This document shows positions 23,754 through 32,754 of a stretch of 64,000 nucleotides of DNA, in pieces. The notes beneath the pieces are model-generated. The model saw nothing but the letters and a program-made list of their open reading frames with translations. It was not told where the DNA came from and searched no databases. The position numbers and the translations under genes were made by a program. The stretch's first letter is position 1. Each line of letters opens with the position of its first letter. This DNA is from Clostridia bacterium. Its GTDB lineage: Bacteria; Bacillota; Clostridia; Christensenellales; CAG-138. The stretch lies in NCBI GenBank assembly GCA_017514685.1, contig JAFWJN010000001.1:62001-126000 (forward strand). Reading direction: 5' to 3'.

Positions 23754-25055
23754 TTACAGATTCTGATATTCCACAGTCCAATCAATAATGTCATCGCTTT
23801 CTACCCCGTTTTTGTCAAAAGCTTTTAATTCCCAGACAGTATCTTTCGGCCCTGCCAGCCAGAGAGCGTTCCGATGATTCCCTATCAATGACAGTGTTCC
23901 ATCCTTTGATATGACAAACCAGTCGCTTCCGGAAATCGGATTACCATCCTTGTACAGGACCAGCGTTACGTCTTGACTGGAACAGTGGCTTACCGTCAGC
24001 TTCCAGTCTGCCCAATGGTTTTCAGTATAGGTTTCCGAAAAAGAATCCAGTCCTGAAACTGCTCGTGCCATTGTCCATGCGGGATCGGAAAGAAACGATC
24101 CTCTCAGCATGTAAGGAGACTTCTTATTCTGCCAGTTCCATGGTGGATTCGCTCTGTTCTCACCGTACACCTTTCCACGGAAAGAGCCATAATTTCCAAA
24201 CGTACAGCCGTCTCCATACGGTCCGTTTCTACGGTCAAAGACTTCCTTCAGGCTGCGAAGTTCATATGAACAAGGGTTCTTTTCGTATCTCCCTTTAAAT
24301 GTCGCCGGTTCTTCCGCTTTACCGCCATGGTAATAGTGAACACCATTGTTTCCGACATAAGCATAGGTCGTATGATCTTTTGCAGACTCGATGCTGTGTC
24401 CGCAATACCGAATAATTCCATTCGGAGTAATATAGATAACCGGACGATCTCCATCCAGTTCCAAACCACCGTCTCTATGATTCCCGGGAAGAATAGAAAG
24501 CGGTGATTCAAAGAAAAACGGTACTCCCCCGTGCCCCTCTGTATACATCATAACAGGTTTGGTAAAGCATGTTTTTGATATTGGAGCTGCAATCATGATG
24601 CCTTCCAAATCATTTTCGTGCCGGTCAAACGCGAATTCTCCGTCGTCTCTTGGATGATAGAAATAATAGCCAATCAGCCAGTGCGATTCAGTCCGCTGAA
24701 CAGTCCAGTAGACAACCGCATTCAAAGGATTGTTTCTGATTCCTTTCCAGTTGTTATCACAAGCCCAATCTCCATCATAATTGACAGCAGTCACGAAATC
24801 CCCGCGTCCGTTGCACGAAACCATTGTATTGACAGCAGCTTTCACTTCCGGCGCATAATGAATGGCAAGGTCTTCATCCGACAGTTCTCCATCCGCTATA
24901 GCTTCCTCAAAACTGAGCTCTATCCGTTCCGGTATTCCTGATGCGTGATTCCCAATGGAAAATCTTCCAAGGAAAAACAACTCCCAAATCATAAGACAAA
25001 GAAGGAGTCCCAAAGCAATCAGTAAACATAAGCCTATTATCTGCCCTACCTGCAT
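23754..25055 (-). CDS. Membrane-anchored protein of unknown function
   Basis: The 433-residue protein starts with one hydrophobic helix (about residues 5-28, IIGLCLLIALGLLLCLMIWE) with no cleavage site or lipobox, so it is probably anchored with its bulk outside. The core has YYFYHPRDDGEFAFDRHEND, LEGIMIAAP and TEGHGGVPFFF. The pattern loosely recalls the HxxDWE strand of Vps62- and NPP1-like beta-sandwich proteins, a resemblance too weak to name a function. The last ~100 residues look like an Ig-like or beta-sandwich domain. It starts ten bases after the previous gene, so both are expressed together. Confidence 0.6.
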   Translation of the reverse strand: MQVGQIIGLCLLIALGLLLCLMIWELFFLGRFSIGNHASGIPERIELSFEEAIADGELSDEDLAIHYAPEVKAAVNTMVSCNGRGDFVTAVNYDGDWACDNNWKGIRNNPLNAVVYWTVQRTESHWLIGYYFYHPRDDGEFAFDRHENDLEGIMIAAPISKTCFTKPVMMYTEGHGGVPFFFESPLSILPGNHRDGGLELDGDRPVIYITPNGIIRYCGHSIESAKDHTTYAYVGNNGVHYYHGGKAEEPATFKGRYEKNPCSYELRSLKEVFDRRNGPYGDGCTFGNYGSFRGKVYGENRANPPWNWQNKKSPYMLRGSFLSDPAWTMARAVSGLDSFSETYTENHWADWKLTVSHCSSQDVTLVLYKDGNPISGSDWFVISKDGTLSLIGNHRNALWLAGPKDTVWELKAFDKNGVESDDIIDWTVEYQNL

Positions 25056-25065
25056 ATAACTCGCC

Positions 25066-26766
25066 TCAGTATTTGCTCCTGGCGGAACGAATATTTAATG
25101 TGTGTTCGAAGCAGGTGAAATCTGTCAGATATACCGTGAAGCAACTGATGTTCCTACCGGCGCTTCCAAATTTGCCTGCCGTAAAATAATGTTCCCCGAA
25201 ACAAGGCCCGATTTCGATTCTGTCCGATCCCTTGCTCGCAGAAAGGGTCCCTGATTTCACAACGATACCGCCACCCGGAATGCCTTCCGTCATAAAATGC
25301 TCTGTTTCGACTGTGCATCCTGCATCCAGACTGATCTCCAGGCGGAGCGGCGCCTTGTCAATCCCTGTCGTACGAATCGTAAGATCGATTCCGTCCGGTA
25401 CAGTATCGACTGATACATCAAAAATCATATCAGGTCCCAGGATCTTTTCCCTTTTGGACGTATCCATTTTCCACCAGTCGGATGTTTCCGGCGACTCCTT
25501 GAAAGGAAGGTAGTACCATCCGACTTTCTTTTCATGGAGCCGAAAAGATATCTCCCCTGTTTCCGCTGCTGTTTCACGCGGGGTAAGAAGTGATCCGTCT
25601 TCCCGGAAAGCATTCATCTCCTTCGGCACAAATGCCCTGTGTTCGCAGAAGCTTGCTCCGATTCGAAAACCGCAGGTAAGCGCTCCTGACTGGAAGTACA
25701 GAAAATCCGGGCAGTTGTTGATAATCGAGTAGGAATATCGTCCGTTTCTGGCTCGGACAATATTGGATTCCTCATAAAAACTGCGATATACGGAAGGTAT
25801 GGAGGAACGCTCATATTCAAAATCGATCAGTTCCGGACAAACCATATAATAAATCAGATTGTCCGCATGCATGGACGCCCGCGCTGTGCACTGGTCAAAT
25901 AAGGCATTCGCGGCATCCAGAAATTCAGGAATTTGAAATCGGTTTCCCATGTACAGATATTCAAAGTAGTATCCTTCCGGATATGTTTTGACGCCTCTGT
26001 CCTGACGGGTGGAATTGTTGGTAAAAACACTTCCGTCCGGTTCGATATAAGTCAGCATCATTTTCAGATTCCGAATCACCGGCTCAAAGAAAGAATCGTC
26101 TTTTCGGAAAACTGCCAGCAGAATCATGGCATCGTTGTTAATCCGATTGTAATTTCCTGCAGACCGTTCCGCATATTCTCCGTCTTCATTGCAGTCGATT
26201 CCTTCCGACAGGTATCGGTCGGCGACTTCCCGATAATCCGGCCGCTCGAACAAAACGGCTAAAACAGAAAGAATTGAAGCGATAGCCCAGCGATGGTTAG
26301 GTGTATGAAAACCGCCTGTGCAGATTGCATCCGCTCCTTTTCTCAGAATCTGCTCCAGCCGGACGATTATCTCCTCGCATCCGGAAAGCTCGAAAGCAAT
26401 GTTTTTCAGATAAAAGTATATCGGGAAGATTTTCTTCAGGCAAAACGCAGTGTCCGGAGCAGAGTAGAAATTGCAGTCATTGAAATCAAAGAATCCGTTC
26501 GGCCGCTGCGTTCGTTCTGCAAATCCGACACCGTAGCGGATTTTCTCCATCAGATCCGCTCTCAGATACCATCGGCTATCCGGATTTACGTAGCAGGAAA
26601 GCATGTCCGCGATTTGGTAGATTGCAAATTTGGCTTCAATCAGACCGTTTCCGTCCCGAAAACCGCCATAGAAAGGATTGTCAGAATCTTCTAAAAACTG
26701 AATTGCCAGGGCTCGCTCCACACGACTGTCCGCTTCCTGGACAAGAATCTGATAGTGTTTGCGCAT
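25066..26766 (-). CDS. Putative alpha/alpha-barrel carbohydrate-active enzyme
   Basis: This 566-residue protein has no signal peptide. The first ~330 residues are helix-rich with NGFFDFNDCNFYSAPDTAF, FHTPNHRWAIASIL and NYNRINNDAM, spaced like the inner helices of alpha/alpha toroids in heparinase-II/III, hyaluronate-lyase and GH88/105/154-type enzymes. The rest is beta-rich (SYSIINNCPDFLYFQSGALT onwards), as in lyases with a C-terminal beta-sandwich. The conserved Asn-His and Tyr/Asn residues could form the active site. No family can be assigned with confidence. AAAGGAG precedes ATG. Confidence 0.55.
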   Translation of the reverse strand: MRKHYQILVQEADSRVERALAIQFLEDSDNPFYGGFRDGNGLIEAKFAIYQIADMLSCYVNPDSRWYLRADLMEKIRYGVGFAERTQRPNGFFDFNDCNFYSAPDTAFCLKKIFPIYFYLKNIAFELSGCEEIIVRLEQILRKGADAICTGGFHTPNHRWAIASILSVLAVLFERPDYREVADRYLSEGIDCNEDGEYAERSAGNYNRINNDAMILLAVFRKDDSFFEPVIRNLKMMLTYIEPDGSVFTNNSTRQDRGVKTYPEGYYFEYLYMGNRFQIPEFLDAANALFDQCTARASMHADNLIYYMVCPELIDFEYERSSIPSVYRSFYEESNIVRARNGRYSYSIINNCPDFLYFQSGALTCGFRIGASFCEHRAFVPKEMNAFREDGSLLTPRETAAETGEISFRLHEKKVGWYYLPFKESPETSDWWKMDTSKREKILGPDMIFDVSVDTVPDGIDLTIRTTGIDKAPLRLEISLDAGCTVETEHFMTEGIPGGGIVVKSGTLSASKGSDRIEIGPCFGEHYFTAGKFGSAGRNISCFTVYLTDFTCFEHTLNIRSARSKY

Positions 26767-26804
26767 TGGGAAGCTCCTTTACTGATTAAATTTTAGCTGT
26801 TTCT

Positions 26805-26813
26805 ATTATATCA
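26805..26813 (-). promoter_or_regulatory. Extended -10 promoter of the two-gene unknown operon
   Basis: On the minus strand TGATATAAT gives a TGn-extended -10 (TATAAT at 26805-26810) about 40 bases before the start codon. No good -35 is seen, as is common with extended -10 promoters. Confidence 0.5.
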
Positions 26814-26869
26814 TAGGGCTTTTCGCTGTGCCATCTCTGTTTTTCACACTTTTTCGGAGAATATAAGAA

Positions 26870-26896
26870 GGGTGAAAACGAAACCTGTTTCCACCC
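26870..26896 (-). terminator. Terminator-like hairpin after kbl
   Basis: GGGTGGAAAC pairs with GTTTTCACCC on the minus strand (one G-U pair, 7-base loop), followed by a T-rich but interrupted run. It lies about 40 bases after the kbl stop codon. Confidence 0.55.
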
Positions 26897-26934
26897 ATTT
26901 CTTTCTCAATATTCTTCTCTTTCAGCTCTTCTGA

Positions 26935-28131
26935 TTATTCGGCGATAAGAGATTTCCTTACCTCAATAAACGCCTGAACTGCCTGATCGATATCTTCCTT
27001 CGTATGACTTGCACAGACCTGTGTACGGATTCTCGCTTTTCCTTTCGGAACGACAGGATAGGAGAAGGCAACAACATATATTCCCTTTTCCATCATCCGT
27101 TTGGCAAATTCCGCCGCCAGTTTCTCATCGTAAAGCATGACGGGCACGCATGGATGCGTTCCCGGAATGATATCAAATCCTTCCTCTACCATTCTCTTGC
27201 GGTAATACGCAGTTACATCCTCCAGGTGATCTCTCAGCGCTGTACTTTCTGTCAGGATCTTCAATGTTTCCAGACTTGCTCCGACAATTGCGGGTGCCAG
27301 AGAATTGGAGAACAGGTACGGGCGGCTTCTCTGGCGAAGCAGGTCAATAATCTCTCTGCGGCCTGTGGTATATCCGCCGGATGCTCCGCCAAGGGCTTTT
27401 CCAAGTGTTCCGGTGATGATATCAACCCTTCCTTCTACTCCGTTATATTCCGGAGTACCGCGCCCGTGCTTTCCGACAAAGCCAACCGCGTGGCTGTCAT
27501 CTACCATAACCAGTGCATCATACCGGTCCGCCAGATCACAGATCCCTTTCAGGTTACAGATGATTCCGTCCATCGAGAACACGCCGTCTGTTGCAATCAG
27601 CTTGATCCTTGCGCCTGCAGCATCCGCTTCCTTCAGTTTCTCCTCCAGATCGGCCATATCGTTGTTCTTGTAGCGATAGCGCTTCGCCTTGCAGAGTCGG
27701 ACTCCGTCGATGATCGACGCGTGATTCAGCTCGTCACTGATTACGGCGTCCTCCGCAGTCAGCAGTGTCTCAAACAGACCGCCGTTTGCATCGAAGCAGG
27801 AAGAATACAGAATGGTATCTTCAGTTCTCAAAAATTCTGAAATCTTCTTTTCCAGTTCCTTATGAATATCCTGCGTTCCGCAGATAAAACGAACAGATGC
27901 TACCCCGTATCCATGTGTGTCATAAGTATGCTTTGCCGCTTCGATGATTCTGGGATTATCGCCCAGTCCCAGATAATTGTTTGCACACATGCACAGGAGT
28001 TCTCTGCCGTCTCCCAGTTTTACATGCGCGCCCTGCGGAGAAAGAATCGGCGCCTCTCCTTTAAACAGTCCTGCTTCCCGGATGTCTTCAACAGTTTTAC
28101 GATAATAATCCAGTGTTTCCTGACGGTTCAT
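26935..28131 (-). CDS. kbl: Glycine C-acetyltransferase (2-amino-3-ketobutyrate CoA ligase)
   Basis: This 398-residue PLP enzyme of the alpha-oxoamine synthase family has [14 protein letters not shown], the [15 protein letters not shown] stretch, [16 protein letters not shown] and the Schiff-base lysine in [14 protein letters not shown]. It cleaves 2-amino-3-ketobutyrate with CoA to glycine and acetyl-CoA, the second step of threonine breakdown. It follows tdh by 18 bases. The related BioF and HemA enzymes differ in the substrate loop; the tdh neighbour supports Kbl. Confidence 0.95.
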   Translation of the reverse strand: MNRQETLDYYRKTVEDIREAGLFKGEAPILSPQGAHVKLGDGRELLCMCANNYLGLGDNPRIIEAAKHTYDTHGYGVASVRFICGTQDIHKELEKKISEFLRTEDTILYSSCFDANGGLFETLLTAEDAVISDELNHASIIDGVRLCKAKRYRYKNNDMADLEEKLKEADAAGARIKLIATDGVFSMDGIICNLKGICDLADRYDALVMVDDSHAVGFVGKHGRGTPEYNGVEGRVDIITGTLGKALGGASGGYTTGRREIIDLLRQRSRPYLFSNSLAPAIVGASLETLKILTESTALRDHLEDVTAYYRKRMVEEGFDIIPGTHPCVPVMLYDEKLAAEFAKRMMEKGIYVVAFSYPVVPKGKARIRTQVCASHTKEDIDQAVQAFIEVRKSLIAE

Positions 28132-28149
28132 GTTTTTTCCTCCTGTTGT

Positions 28150-29229
28150 TTATTCATCTTCCGGAATTGGAAGCTCTCCGATTCTGCTCCAATCCATAAC
28201 CACTTTTCCGGACTGCCCGGATAACATGATTTTGAAACCTTCATCAAAATCTTTCACATCAATTCTGTGTGTAATGATAGGTGAAATATCGAGTCCTGCC
28301 TGCAACAGCATTGTCATCTTGATCCACGTATCCCAGACTTTTCTTCCGTAGATACCCCGGAGATTCAGACCATGGAAGATAATATGCTCCATGTCAACAT
28401 CCGTATGATTCTCCTGAAGGCCAAGAAGTGCTATCTTTCCTCCGTTTTTCATCGTATGGATCATGGTGTCCAATGCTTTGGAGCTGCCGGACATCTCCAG
28501 GCCGACATCGAATCCTTCCGTCATTCCGATCTCATTTTTAACCTGTTCCAGGGTCTCTTTTCTAAGATCGACGCAACGTGTAGCCCCCATTTTCTTCGCC
28601 AGATCAAGGCGGTAAGGATTAAAATCTGTTACAACAACATGCCTGGCTCCTGCGAACTTGACGATTGCCGCCGCCATGCATCCGATTGTTCCCGCTCCGC
28701 TGATCAGCACATCCTCACCCAGCACCTCATAGGAGAGAGCCGTGTGCGTCGCATTCCCAAACGGATCGAAAATCGCATATGTTTCTTCCGGAATGTTGGG
28801 ATTGCATGGCCAAACATTAACCCAGGGAATAACAAGATATTCTGCAAATGCACCATTCCGGTTCACTCCGACGCCTTTGGCATTTTTGCAGTTCTCTTTG
28901 TGTCCTTCCAGACAGTTCCGGCATTTCCCGCATGTAATATGTCCTTCTCCGGAAACCAGATCCCCCGGTTTGAATCCCCGGACACCGGGTCCGACTTTTA
29001 CGATTTCCCCGACATACTCATGTCCGATCGTCATTCCGATCGGAATTGTTTCCTGAGCCCAACGGTTCCAGTCATAGATGTGAACGTCTGTTCCGCAGAT
29101 CGCAGTCTTATGGATTTTGATCATCACGTCATTCGCTCCGACTTTCGGGACCGGTACGCGCTTCATCCAAAGACCTTTCTCTGGTTTTTCTTTTACCAAA
29201 GCCCACATCATCTGCTGTCCTTCACGCAT
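28150..29229 (-). CDS. tdh: L-threonine 3-dehydrogenase
   Basis: ATG 29229 is eight bases from GAGGAGG; the in-frame ATG 29268 has no site. The 359-residue zinc-dependent MDR dehydrogenase shows the catalytic-zinc motif [12 protein letters not shown] and GHEYVGEIV, the structural zinc Cys cluster [19 protein letters not shown], and the NAD-binding [11 protein letters not shown]. It oxidises threonine to 2-amino-3-ketobutyrate, which kbl then cleaves. The CGTDxHIYxW motif separates Tdh from other sorbitol-type dehydrogenases. Confidence 0.94.
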   Translation of the reverse strand: MREGQQMMWALVKEKPEKGLWMKRVPVPKVGANDVMIKIHKTAICGTDVHIYDWNRWAQETIPIGMTIGHEYVGEIVKVGPGVRGFKPGDLVSGEGHITCGKCRNCLEGHKENCKNAKGVGVNRNGAFAEYLVIPWVNVWPCNPNIPEETYAIFDPFGNATHTALSYEVLGEDVLISGAGTIGCMAAAIVKFAGARHVVVTDFNPYRLDLAKKMGATRCVDLRKETLEQVKNEIGMTEGFDVGLEMSGSSKALDTMIHTMKNGGKIALLGLQENHTDVDMEHIIFHGLNLRGIYGRKVWDTWIKMTMLLQAGLDISPIITHRIDVKDFDEGFKIMLSGQSGKVVMDWSRIGELPIPEDE

Positions 29230-29279
29230 AGGCAAAACCTCCTCATTCTGTATCGCTCCTGTGGACATCTTCTGCTTTT

Positions 29280-29307
29280 ATTATACCGCAATGGCGGTTG
29301 TTCGCAA
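29280..29307 (-). promoter_or_regulatory. tdh-kbl promoter with internal dyad
   Basis: On the minus strand TTGCGA (29302-29307) and TATAAT (29280-29285) are 16 bases apart. The spacer carries the dyad ACCGC-N4-GCGGT (29285-29298), well placed for a repressor or a MerR-like activator. Confidence 0.55.
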
Positions 29308-29349
29308 GAGAAAAAACCTGTTTCCTGATATTTTTCCTGATAACAATCC

Positions 29350-29378
29350 GCCCCCGAAAGTATAAAACTTCCGAGGGC
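29350..29378. terminator. Imperfect hairpin between Nudix operon and tdh promoter
   Basis: GCCCCCGAAAGT pairs with ACTTCCGAGGGC with two mismatches and a 5-base loop. No T-run follows on the minus strand, so its role as terminator of the Nudix genes is uncertain. Confidence 0.35.
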
Positions 29379-29409
29379 TAGCTCTTTACATGATTAGCAT
29401 TATCATTAT

Positions 29410-29970
29410 TCACCGATATGCCCAGGCGTAACAGTAAGCCTGCGTTCTTGCTGCGAACGTTTCAGTACGGAGAAGTTTTTTCATCTCCTCTTTTGTATAC
29501 CAGCCGGGAATGATCTCTTCCGCGTCCGAGGTGCTTTTACGAAACTCTCCCTCTGCAACACCGAAAACACAGATGTTTCTTTCATTGGAAAAACCGATTG
29601 CACTGTAGCTGCGGTCCAGAACGTCATCGACTCTGACAAGCGTAAGGCCTGTTTCCTCCCAAAGTTCACGTCTGGCGCTTTCTTGCGGACTCTCTCCGGG
29701 ATCAATCAGTCCTGCGGGGAAATTATATATCCACTGAGCAACCGCCATACGGTATTCCCGACTGACCAGAATTCTTTCTCCGCTCTTATCCGTCAGAATC
29801 ATAATCACTGAGTCCGGCGTCTTATTCTGCAATTCTTCCAGCGTCTGAATATTCCGGTTCCGGCTGACAATCTCATAGGTTTTCAGATGACCCTCCGCCG
29901 TAATATAGTCCACATCATAGCGGGTGATGAATTTTCCTTCGTTCACTTTTCGAATTCCCTGATACTGCAT
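29410..29970 (-). CDS. Nudix hydrolase (ADP-ribose pyrophosphatase-like)
   Basis: ATG 29970 follows AGGAGG at nine bases; codons upstream in frame overlap the previous gene and are not used. The 186-residue protein has an intact Nudix box beginning GLIDPGESPQESARRE and ending LWEETGL, with the metal-binding REL.EE core. An N-terminal beta-domain of about 60 residues and the VSREYRMAVAQWIYNFPAG stretch match ADP-ribose pyrophosphatase-type members. It would hydrolyse a nucleoside diphosphate derivative. It forms a pair with the next upstream Nudix gene, 23 bases away. Confidence 0.85.
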   Translation of the reverse strand: MQYQGIRKVNEGKFITRYDVDYITAEGHLKTYEIVSRNRNIQTLEELQNKTPDSVIMILTDKSGERILVSREYRMAVAQWIYNFPAGLIDPGESPQESARRELWEETGLTLVRVDDVLDRSYSAIGFSNERNICVFGVAEGEFRKSTSDAEEIIPGWYTKEEMKKLLRTETFAARTQAYCYAWAYR

Positions 29971-29993
29971 GTCTTTCAGCCTCCTGATTACTG

Positions 29994-30524
29994 CTATTCT
30001 TTTCTCAAGGCGTCGGTTATTTCTTTTGCGCGTTTCAGAACCGGCAGTTCTCTGTTTGCAATAAGCTTTCCGATTTTTGTAACGGAACACCTTTCGTATT
30101 CGTGAATCGCTTCTTCATATGTCAGTTTCAGCGTGGAAAGATGAAAGCACTGAATCTCATCTTCCGTCAAATGTTTCTCGCCGAACGCCTCGACCCTGCA
30201 CAGAAAGTAATGATTGATATTATGTCTGTGGATGAGATTATAATAATCGCTGACAATTCCAATCTTTTCGAGAATTCTGGCATCGATACCCAGTTCCTCT
30301 TTCAGTTCTCTTCTGACAGCATCCTGAAGATTTTCTCCAGGTTCAACGCCTCCGCCTGATGTTTCAATCAGCGTTGCTTTTCCGAAATCATCGTCGCGCT
30401 CTGCCCGCACAAAATAGTAATTTCCCGCTTCATCCGTTACAATTGCTCTGACGATGAGCCTGTCATGATCAGTATACTCCATCGGCCATTCCGTATCCTG
30501 CAGTTCAATTCTGATTTCCGGCAT
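29994..30524 (-). CDS. Nudix hydrolase (MutT-like)
   Basis: This 176-residue protein has the Nudix box GGGVEPGENLQDAVRREL followed by KEELGI, near residues 58-81. It lacks the N-terminal extension of its neighbour and resembles the MutT/YjhB-like group that acts on nucleotide derivatives. It is first in a two-gene Nudix operon. Substrate cannot be told from sequence. Confidence 0.82.
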   Translation of the reverse strand: MPEIRIELQDTEWPMEYTDHDRLIVRAIVTDEAGNYYFVRAERDDDFGKATLIETSGGGVEPGENLQDAVRRELKEELGIDARILEKIGIVSDYYNLIHRHNINHYFLCRVEAFGEKHLTEDEIQCFHLSTLKLTYEEAIHEYERCSVTKIGKLIANRELPVLKRAKEITDALRKE

Positions 30525-30679
30525 ATGAAAAGCCTCCTGCTCTTCTTATAACGATAACATTGTACCGCAAATCGATGCAGAAGGCAATCTCTTTCTATAT
30601 CCGGACAGACCCGTTTAATCCGCGCCTGGATTTCACATCGAAGCGGGAAATACGCGGCGAGGTTGTTAATGAGAGAAAC

Positions 30680-31057
30680 TCATCTTTGGGAATGGTAACG
30701 CTCAGCAATCATCTGGCATAGTTCATCCTCGGAGATTCCAAGTGATTTTGCCGCAGATATTGTTTCATCGATCGACCCGAGTAGCTTTTCATTTACCTTG
30801 CTTTGACGACGGGCTTCACTGATCGGAGCGACAAAGCAACCGCTGCCTGTACGTGTTACTAAAAAACCATCTCGTTCCAAAGCATCCCACGCACTTCTCA
30901 CGGTAATCATGGAAACGCCAAGTTCCCTTGAAACTGTACGAATCGGCGGCAGCGGTTCTCCGGGCTTTAACAAGCCCGAAAGAACCTCCGCCGCAATCTG
31001 ATCATATAGCTGCCGGTAAATCGGTGTTTTATCATTGGGGTTAACGGAAAGCCTCAT
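30680..31057 (-). CDS. GntR-family regulator, YtrA subfamily
   Basis: This 125-residue protein has an N-terminal winged helix (PIYRQLYDQIAAEVLSGLLK, PPIRTVSRELGVSMITVRSA) and only a short helical tail, the hallmark of the YtrA subfamily. Such regulators repress ABC exporter operons and respond to antibiotics or envelope stress. It overlaps the permease gene by four bases, so it is the third gene of the operon it probably represses. The usual order puts the regulator first. Confidence 0.88.
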   Translation of the reverse strand: MRLSVNPNDKTPIYRQLYDQIAAEVLSGLLKPGEPLPPIRTVSRELGVSMITVRSAWDALERDGFLVTRTGSGCFVAPISEARRQSKVNEKLLGSIDETISAAKSLGISEDELCQMIAERYHSQR

Positions 31058-31752
31058 GTAATATCTACCTTTTCAAAACGCCTAATGGAAATCCTGACAG
31101 CAAGAACGGTAAATAGAACATAGATAGCAATTCCTGCTACGAGTAAAATCATCTGGACCATCCACGCTCCGTTTGTAGCAGGCCAAATGTCAACATATTC
31201 ATGCAGAAAACGGAAAAACGGAATTTCCGTGTTGCCGCTTTCTAAAACGGCATGTGACGCTATCATCAGCCCTTCCACAACCATGATCCAAATCCAGACA
31301 CCAATTGCACCTTTCAAAAATGACGATCCCGCCTTATATCCAGTTTTATAGAAACTGGTGAAAAATATCAGATTGAAAATTGCATACAAAATGATTGCGA
31401 ACGCAAAAAAGGAAATGCTGCGGTCTGTCCCTCCCGGATTTAACGGATTCAAAAACAAATTTCCGAGTGCCATAACTCCTGCCATCAAGGCAAGATCAAT
31501 AATCTGGACAATTACTGCAAACAGGCACTTGGCTTTGACTGCCTGCGCTTTGCTGACCGGGAGCATTGCGGTATACATCGCGTCACTGTTTTCACGGGAT
31601 GTCTGGAACGTGAAGAAAATCGCGTTGCACAGGAAAAAGCAAGCTACAAGGTACGGATAGCTCGGAATCAGCAACATCAGCACAAGTCCGAGGTAGATGA
31701 AGACCGTCGGATGCAGACACAGTTTAAACTCTTTATTCAGCAGCGCTTTCAT
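31054..31752 (-). CDS. ABC-2 type exporter permease
   Basis: This 232-residue integral membrane protein has about six hydrophobic helices and charged loops, starting MKALLNKEFKLCLHPTVF as ABC-2 permeases of the YtrC/BcrB kind do. It overlaps the ATPase gene by 20 bases and the regulator gene by four. It is the membrane half of a YtrA-controlled exporter. Its cargo is unknown; in related operons it is a peptide antibiotic or cell-envelope compound. Confidence 0.8.
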   Translation of the reverse strand: MKALLNKEFKLCLHPTVFIYLGLVLMLLIPSYPYLVACFFLCNAIFFTFQTSRENSDAMYTAMLPVSKAQAVKAKCLFAVIVQIIDLALMAGVMALGNLFLNPLNPGGTDRSISFFAFAIILYAIFNLIFFTSFYKTGYKAGSSFLKGAIGVWIWIMVVEGLMIASHAVLESGNTEIPFFRFLHEYVDIWPATNGAWMVQMILLVAGIAIYVLFTVLAVRISIRRFEKVDIT

Positions 31753-32596
31753 GTCCGTCCTCCTTTTCCGTGTAAATCATGATTGACTCCATGTCCGCAG
31801 GAGCAATCTTGAGCCCTGCAGTTCTCTCCGCATCTTCCTTTTTCATAAGCCCTGTAAAGCCGAATGCATGTGAACGATAGCCGACAAGCTGTTCGCGGAA
31901 ACGCTCCAGATCCTCTGATTCTCCTGATACCAGCCGATACGCATCTTTAAAGCTTTCAGCATCTGTTGAACAAAGGATCTTCCCTTCTTTGATGTATGTG
32001 ATATAATCCGCACATTTCTCCAGATCAGAAATAATATGGGTCGAAAACAGAATACTGTGTTTTCCATCTTCGATAATTGACCGAAAAATATAAAGCAGTT
32101 CGTCGCGTGACACAGGGTCTAGGCCGCTCGTCGGTTCATCAAGGATCAAAAGCTTTGCATGATGCGACAACGCAAGCGCAAGAGCGTATTTTACACGCAT
32201 TCCCTGCGATAGTTCTGTAACCTTTTTATCAGGATCCAGTGCAAAGCGCTTCATAAGAGACTGGTACAGCGGTTCATCCCATTCATCATAAAATTGCTTA
32301 GTCACTTCTGTGATCGTCTTTAGTTTTTTTCTTTGATAATAGGAAACCATACCGAGAACGAGACCTATCTCTTTTTTGCAGGCGGCTTCATTTGCAAGCA
32401 GATCTTTACCTTCGAAAAACACCTGTCCTCCGTCTGCATGAGCAAGATTCAGCATACATTTGATCGTGGTTGTTTTACCGGCTCCGTTTCGACCGATAAA
32501 GCCCATAACGCAGCCTTCCTCCACATCAAATGTTGCTCCGTCCAGCGTGAAGCCCGGATATTTCTTAGTCAGATTCCGTACTTCCAGGATGTTCAT
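31733..32596 (-). CDS. ABC exporter ATPase
   Basis: This 287-residue ATPase has Walker A GRNGAGKTT, signature LSQGMRVK and Walker B LLILDEPTSGLD. The Q in place of the usual second Gly of LSGGQ is typical of the YtrB/CcmA-like subgroup. A C-terminal tail of about 60 residues follows the H-loop (STHIISDLEKC). It is the first gene of the operon, behind AAGGAGG, and pairs with the ABC-2 permease. Confidence 0.9.
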   Translation of the reverse strand: MNILEVRNLTKKYPGFTLDGATFDVEEGCVMGFIGRNGAGKTTTIKCMLNLAHADGGQVFFEGKDLLANEAACKKEIGLVLGMVSYYQRKKLKTITEVTKQFYDEWDEPLYQSLMKRFALDPDKKVTELSQGMRVKYALALALSHHAKLLILDEPTSGLDPVSRDELLYIFRSIIEDGKHSILFSTHIISDLEKCADYITYIKEGKILCSTDAESFKDAYRLVSGESEDLERFREQLVGYRSHAFGFTGLMKKEDAERTAGLKIAPADMESIMIYTEKEDGHESAAE

Positions 32597-32618
32597 ATAA
32601 CCTCCTTAAATTGTGATT

Positions 32619-32634
32619 ATTGTGCATACACAAT
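32619..32634. promoter_or_regulatory. Dyad operator next to the exporter -10 box
   Basis: ATTGTG-N4-CACAAT is a perfect dyad that overlaps the downstream end of the -10 box. A third half-site, CACAAT, follows it on the minus strand. The TGTG-TA-CACA-like pattern suits a GntR-family dimer, so autorepression by the operon's own YtrA-type protein is likely. Confidence 0.6.
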
Positions 32635-32660
32635 TATAACGCATTTATCATTCCTGTCAA
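32633..32660 (-). promoter_or_regulatory. Sigma-A promoter of the exporter operon
   Basis: TTGACA (32655-32660) and TATAAT (32633-32638) on the minus strand, 16 bases apart, about 35 bases before the ATPase start. Confidence 0.8.
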
Positions 32661-32681
32661 GAGGATTTTTCACAACAACTC

Positions 32682-32730
32682 AAAAAATCCCTTCTTCACC
32701 TGCTCCGCATGAAAGCCGGTTTGGAAGGGA
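32682..32730 (-). terminator. Terminator of the sugar-ABC/MBL operon
   Basis: On the minus strand TCCCTTC pairs with GAAGGGA across a long internally structured loop, followed by six T. It lies 25 bases after the MBL-fold gene's stop codon. Confidence 0.6.
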
Positions 32731-32754
32731 GATTTATCATTTTTATCTTATTCA

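Noticed and set aside
28372..29328. Long plus-strand open frame (318 codons) across tdh
   Set aside because: It is antisense to the clear tdh gene, is rich in Cys, Arg and Phe in no domain pattern, and has no ribosome binding site.
30620..30659. Hairpin after the GntR gene as terminator
   Set aside because: CCGCG/CGCGG and ATTTC/GAAAT can pair, but the stem is interrupted and no T-run follows.
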